Below are positions 59,413 through 64,000 of a DNA stretch of 64,000 nucleotides, piece after piece. The DNA lies in the NCBI GenBank assembly GCA_008973525.1, contig WACJ01000044.1, positions 558,001 through 622,000 on the forward strand. The letters run 5' to 3'. Source of the DNA: Stenopsyche tienmushanensis. Its lineage: Eukaryota > Arthropoda > Insecta > Trichoptera > Stenopsychidae. Under the pieces are notes generated by a model. It saw only the letters and a list, made by a program, of their open reading frames with translations, was not told the origin of the DNA and searched no databases. Position numbers and translations under genes: made by a program. Position 1 is the first letter of the stretch. Every line of letters starts with the position of its first letter.

Positions 59413-62321
59413 TCACTTCTTGGCATTTTTCTTGGGCGCTGGAGCTTTGCCCTTGGCGTTGTGAGTCATTTTGGATTTCTTGCTTTTTGGAGCTGCGCCA
59501 TCTTCATCGTCGTCTTCTTCGTCCTAAAATTAGAAAAGTAACTAAATTAGAACAAAACCTACTACACGCGAGACTCGAATGATGCTTTACAGCTAATATG
59601 ACAAAAATGATTCAGTGTTAGTTATGAAAGAATAATATGTAAATCTACAATTTATGTCAATACAGGTAGCCCCCGATATATATTTGATTGCGGCATCAAT
59701 TCTCAACAGCGAGTGTCCTCGGCGACTGCCTGTATACATAAACATACACCAGCATATACAATATGCACAACGAACTAACTAATTTGACTGCGTTTATCTT
59801 AAGCGTCGGGTAATCGTCGGCAGATCGCCATTTACCTCGTCGTTCTTGCGTTTGTTGTTAGCCGCCTTCTCCTTTTTCACGTCTACCTGTAAATAGCACC
59901 AAGCTTAGCATCCTCGTCATCAGCTTGGGTATTTCGGAATATTCTCAACGCGTTTTTTTTTTATTAATAAAATGATAAATGAAAAATTCGACACAGAAAG
60001 TTGCATCACACTCACATGAGCTTCATCTCCCTCTTCTTCGTCCAACATTTCCTCTTCCATGTCATCCATGTCCTCAAATTCTTCGACGAGGGCTCCGAGT
60101 AAATGTTGGCCGATCAAATGCACAGGCCCTGCTCCCTGTTAAAAATAATACGATTAAAAACATGTCAATAATGAGTGTTTTATGAACTATAAAATTAATG
60201 TTTTTAGACATGGAGAAATGTTTCAACTTGAATTATTTACGTCGCATAAGCAATGGTATTGTTTATGCATTGCTCTTTTCCCCATTTATTAATGATTATT
60301 AGCTAAAAGATGAAATGTTTGTGTAATATATAATAAAATAGAAAAGCTACTGATCTAATGATGTATAAACATATACAATAAAGGTGGTACAGTGAATGCA
60401 CATAGTATATCTATGTTGTTTGCAACAGAGACTAAAAACCAGTAGCTATTTATTGCGACTATCAAGCCAATATTATACCCTACTGCAACTATAGAGGTTT
60501 CACTTCACTTGTTAATTATGTTCGAGACTACTATTAATATACGGCAAGTTTTAAATTTAAAATACGCATTTAGATTAAATCACACGTCAGAAAAATTGAC
60601 ACTTTCCTTGAATGTGAAAAATTGCAATTGTATGGAAAGCCCTAAAAGCAGGGATCGCCCAATGTTGATTATGACAGAAGTATTTTTGGTAGATCGTAGG
60701 AACTACATATATTATGCCATTTCTTGTTTAAACGAGACAAAATTGCTTATATTCGTATATATATTTGATTTATAATATGAGTTTTTATTATTCTCATGAT
60801 ATAATTACACCCTGACCTTAGAGAATTGTAATTCCTCAAATTCATAAATATAACGGAACAAATACAAATAGTCAATTCTTTAAGATTCTTCAGGAAACCA
60901 TCACAGCTAAAATAGTAATATTAGATTTGTTAATCACAATTTTATCAAGAACTGATAGTATTATTGTTATTAAAGCAATATTCCAAAGAAATTTAGTTAT
61001 TTGACAAAACGATTAAGTATAATTGAACTAAATATCATATTATCACAAAACTTTGGATATCAAAGATAAACATAACAACATAAATATTTGATAGCCGGAA
61101 TTTGTTATGCTATTAAAATTAAATTATTGAGTAATTAAGAAATGTGCCATTGCAAATTTGGAAAGTTTATAACTACACGTTTCATAATAATCTAAAATTT
61201 TGCAATACGTTGTAGAAAGTTTTGAAATTATACCTGTATCAAGGAGAAGGTAACCGGCGCATCTGGAAATTCGAGGTCTAGCCGGACTTGTCTGTTTTCG
61301 CCAGATTTTAAAACGGCGACTGGGATTTTGACGGTGTCTCTCATTGACATGGTTTCCACCTGAAAGTGTACATTTAAAATTGTCAATAGCGTTCGAATTG
61401 AAAGCACCGCAGCAAGTTTGATTAACAAAGTTTATTAAATGCACTCAGACAAATGCCTCAAGGTTTCATAAGAGACGCAGCGCCAAAACGACGCGCGTCT
61501 ATTTCAAAACTCGTATTGGTAGATGAAGTTAACATCATCGCGCATAGAATTCAGGAATATGAAAATAGATGGCAGAATTTCTAACCTGTATGACGTTGAA
61601 CTCTCCCTCTTTCGCATCCTGTCCGAGGAGCGCCTGTCTGATGACAAGTTTGTTGGTGCGTGGGTATTCTTCGGCTTTTATTTCCGGATCCCATGTCTCG
61701 GTTTTGTTCGCTTCTGTCAGGGTGACACCTGCAACGAGAGACTGCGTCAGAGAGCCTCGCCACGTGAGAGTAAAACTTAACCGGTCTCGGAGGAAGAACG
61801 CTAAGGCCGCGGAGGGGACGCCGGCGGGGGACGCGGCGCGCGACTCCGGCTGTACCGACGCGCGAGGCGCCGGCCGATGCGAGGAAACCGAAGCGCGAAT
61901 TTGCGAGGGAAAAACGGCACGACTCGCGCCCGAGCGGAAGGTCGCACTGCCGCTTCCGGTCCGGCGGGTCGCCCTCGCGAAAAACGCGGTCGTAGGAAAA
62001 TAACCGTCGCCGGTTCGAACTCGCCGCCCCTGGCGCCGGCGCCGGTATTCGAGAACGTCGCGACTTTTCGCGAAGCCTCGGTTCGCGCGAAATTAACGCG
62101 CGCTGTCGCTGACGGGTCGCGAAATCGCACGACATCTTCGAAGCTCACTGAAAGCGAAGCGGTCGAAAATGGCGGGGTTTCGGGCGGCGGCGTCGGCGGG
62201 AGCGACGCCGGCCGGCGCGGCACGACGGCGCTCGTACGCTTCGCACCGCCTCAAGATAGACCCCACGAGAGAGCTGGGGGCCTTCCGCGTCGAACTCACC
62301 GTAGAAATACTCGTCAGCCAT
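59413..62321 (-). CDS. Nlp: Nucleoplasmin-like histone chaperone, complete 6-exon gene
   Basis: Exons in transcript order: 62321-62300, 61728-61586, 61359-61234, 60135-60016, 59886-59836, 59523-59413 (stop TGA). All introns are GT/AG and phases agree, giving 573 nt or 190 aa. The protein starts MADEYFYGVTLTEANKTETW and continues through the beta-sandwich core (KLVIRQALLGQDAKEGEFNV; IPVAVLKSGENRQVRLDLEF) to about residue 112. Next come acidic tract A2 (about residues 115-135, mostly E/D with EEFEDMDDMEEEM), a basic stretch (KKEKAANNKRK), a second acidic run (DEEDDDED) and a Lys-rich tail. This is the usual arrangement of invertebrate nucleoplasmin family members, which are pentameric nuclear chaperones that bind core histones and help decondense chromatin. 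The start is fixed by the 7-codon first exon, which joins in frame at the glycine of FYG. Exon 1 and intron 1 lie in a CpG-rich island. A possible poly(A) signal lies on the minus strand at 58816-58821. Confidence 0.95.
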
Positions 62322-62490
62322 GGCGATGGCGCGCGCTCGGCGGGATTCGCAGTCCGGTCAGTCGAGCGCCGCTCGGAGAAGTGACCGCCGCCGCCGACCG
62401 AGACCGGCGAGCGAGACAACTTTCCGCCGCGGACCGCATCGCCGCGCCCCAAACTCGACTGGCGGCGACGGCGAAAATACAAAACTTCAA
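61740..62490 (-). promoter_or_regulatory. CpG-rich promoter island over Nlp exon 1 and intron 1
   Basis: GC content and CpG frequency rise sharply compared with the AT-rich flanks on both sides (below 61,600 and above 62,490). The island covers the 22-nt first coding exon of Nlp at 62300-62321, the first part of intron 1 and about 170 bp upstream of the ATG, where the transcription start should lie. Long open frames in several frames here are expected from the low stop-codon density and are not read as genes. No TATA box was seen immediately upstream. Confidence 0.6.
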
Positions 62491-62499
62491 ATGCTTATT

Positions 62500-63165
62500 T
62501 ATTAAAATCAAATATATATTCATTCTAAAAATATCAATAATCCATCGTTATCTTTCCCAATTTAAATTTATTTATGCTTTTAAATTTGAACATTTGTGCA
62601 TTCAATACAATTTTTTTACACAAATCATTCATTGTCATTTCGAATAATTAAAAAAAAAATCCTGTAATATTATCAATATCAAACGCAAACATATTTACTA
62701 TTTAAAATACTTCTTCTATTTGTATAAATAAACGCTTCAAAAATTTTCGAATATGATTAACACATTTATTAAAAAGAATCATAGCCATCATTCGACACTT
62801 TAAAATTTATTCCACGTCTTCTCTTTTGATTCTTTAAGCTCAGATTTTTATTCACAAAATGTATTCTCTTTTTAAGATTATAATTATATGACATATAATA
62901 TCTTCAAACGATTTGATTAAATAAAAAATATCTTTCAAAGAGTTCAAACATTACGAAATATTTGAACTCGATTGACTAATTGACTAAAAGAAAATAGTAT
63001 CAAATATCTTAACATGCGCCATAATATTGTTATTTAAAATAATACGATTGAGTTCAAGAAAAAAATAAAATGACGCTCTTCAAACTAATTTAATTATAAA
63101 TTATACTTTTAATTAAACAAAAAGAGCTATAAAATACGATTAAATTAATATATATGTATATTATG
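62500..63165. other. AT-rich spacer upstream of Nlp
   Basis: The composition drops from GC-rich to AT-rich at about 62,490. No gene or repeat recognised before the LINE tail at 63.17 kb. Confidence 0.4.
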
Positions 63166-63169
63166 TGGC

Positions 63170-63560
63170 ATAATGTACCCCGGCAACGCCCTGGCGAGGA
63201 AAGGGGGGACTGGACTCCTTGTACTCCAGAAAGTCCTTTTCTAGTAGAGTCAAAAAGGTCGTCTAGAGTAGTTTTCCACCATCTCCCTATGAAAACTACT
63301 TAGTCTTTACAAACCCCCCAAATTCCTTATCGAGACGTTCGCGAAAGCGTTCGTCAATACGTTCACTCAGGATATCCGTTGGGTGAGCGTTCGAAATAAA
63401 ACTCGGTGGTAATGCTACCTTCAATATCGAGCGAATGAGGAGGTGAATGTATGACACAGACAAAATGGATGTAACTCCTTCCTATGAATGGATATTGAAG
63501 AGGCCCATAGTTCTGTAGTGGACTGTCAGTGGCTGCACTATGATGATGATGATATATATT
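63170..63560 (+). mobile_element. LINE 3' end with ATG-repeat tail
   Basis: The last coding residues read DIEEAHSSVVDCQWLHYDDD just before a short (ATG)n tail at about 63538-63552. This is the usual ending of a widespread insect RTE/Jockey-like LINE whose 3' end is a microsatellite rather than poly(A). The preceding sequence is more GC-rich than its flanks and probably belongs to the same insertion; its 5' boundary is not clear. Confidence 0.6.
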
Positions 63561-63689
63561 ATATGTATATAATACACATTTTAAAATATGATTTATTTAA
63601 AATAATTCACATTTATTGAAGAGCTTTTAAAACAAATTAAATTATCTTCTTTATGTTTAATATACTTTTCTATTCAAATAAATAAAAGC

Positions 63690-64000
63690 TTAAAGGCTTT
63701 GTCGCGCGACCGTTGGGATGCGGCAGGTGATGGTCGACTTTTGGTTGGTTGTGTCCAAATACGCGCGTCGTCGGCTCTGTGGGACCGCCATTGAGGCGTT
63801 TGAATTTAGCGGTTTGAGTGTCATCACTGTATTGTGCCGGTACGTTTGTTGTGATTTTGCGCGACGCGCCCCGGCGTCGACGGGTTCGATCGACGCTCGC
63901 GAGAATCGACTCGCCGGCCGAGTGCGCGTCGGGCCGTCGAAGCCCGCGGCGGACTCGTCTGACGATGCCGTCTGACGTTTCAGGGTTCGGCGAGAGAATG
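63690..64000 (+). promoter_or_regulatory. CpG-rich patch at the right edge, probable start of a plus-strand gene
   Basis: Composition switches abruptly from AT-rich to GC-rich at about 63,690 and stays so to the window end. GTGCCG|GTACGTTTG is a possible donor and TCTGACGTTTCAG|GG at about 63,970-63,984 a good acceptor shortly before ATG at 63998-64000. This fits a 5' UTR exon and the beginning of a coding exon cut off by the window. The 85-codon open frame across it is not supported as coding. Confidence 0.35.

Noticed and set aside
60645..60670. hAT-like end (CAGGGATCGCCCAA) in Nlp intron 3
   Set aside because: Only one short end is seen, with no matching partner or target duplication.
61581..62647. 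Long frames of 140-256 codons on both strands
   Set aside because: They are shadows of the GC-rich Nlp promoter, exon 2 and intron 1. The real coding frame is fixed by the Nlp exons.
1..64000. CRISPR arrays, bacterial operons, rRNA genes or viral genomes
   Set aside because: No regular spaced repeats, no operon-like gene packing, no rRNA sequence and no viral gene were seen. All features fit insect nuclear DNA.

Overview
The window is animal nuclear DNA, almost certainly from an insect. The evidence is two intron-containing genes with GT/AG introns whose proteins match insect Trabid and nucleoplasmin-like proteins, a very AT-rich background, and mariner, piggyBac, hAT and non-LTR elements typical of insects. 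Short CpG-rich islands standing in AT-rich DNA, together with the style of the Nlp protein, fit Hymenoptera best. That placement is an inference, not proven.

Layout. From 1 to 43.9 kb there is little host coding sequence. The one convincing piece is a first coding exon on the minus strand at 4228-4462, encoding a Lys/Glu-rich charged helix, next to a GC-rich promoter-like zone at about 4.3-6.2 kb. Weaker exon candidates lie in CpG-rich patches near 21.1 kb, 24.2 kb and 31 kb. The rest is AT-rich intergenic or intronic DNA filled with transposon debris: tRNA-derived SINE heads (1.1, 9.2 and 22.9 kb), LINE ORF2 tails (11, 28.2 and 34.4 kb), mariner remnants (13.6 and 34.9 kb), a hAT element with an intact 8-bp target duplication (26.8-27.6 kb), a piggyBac relic (28.8-29.7 kb) and many small TTAA-flanked inverted-repeat elements (MITEs).

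43,976-52,944 (minus) is the complete 15-exon gene for the deubiquitinase Trabid (ZRANB1 family; 762 aa as reconstructed): three NZF fingers, an ankyrin-like ubiquitin-binding domain and an OTU domain with its Cys and His in place. Its introns hold several mariner remnants, a LINE tail, MITEs and a long-inverted-repeat element. 53.4-55.7 kb, upstream of Trabid, is a nest of elements including a LINE-like insertion with a 22-A tail and a 13-bp target duplication.

59,413-62,321 (minus) is the complete 6-exon gene for a nucleoplasmin-like histone chaperone (190 aa), with a CpG island over exon 1 and intron 1. 63.7-64.0 kb is another CpG-rich patch, probably the start of a gene that continues past the right edge.

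Trabid (K29/K33/K63-linked ubiquitin editing) and Nlp (nuclear histone chaperone) are neighbours on the same strand, but nothing in the sequence links their functions. The most distinctive feature of the window is the number and variety of short TTAA-bounded inverted-repeat elements, which look like several non-autonomous families mobilised by piggyBac-type transposases. I did not find a clearly new multigene system.
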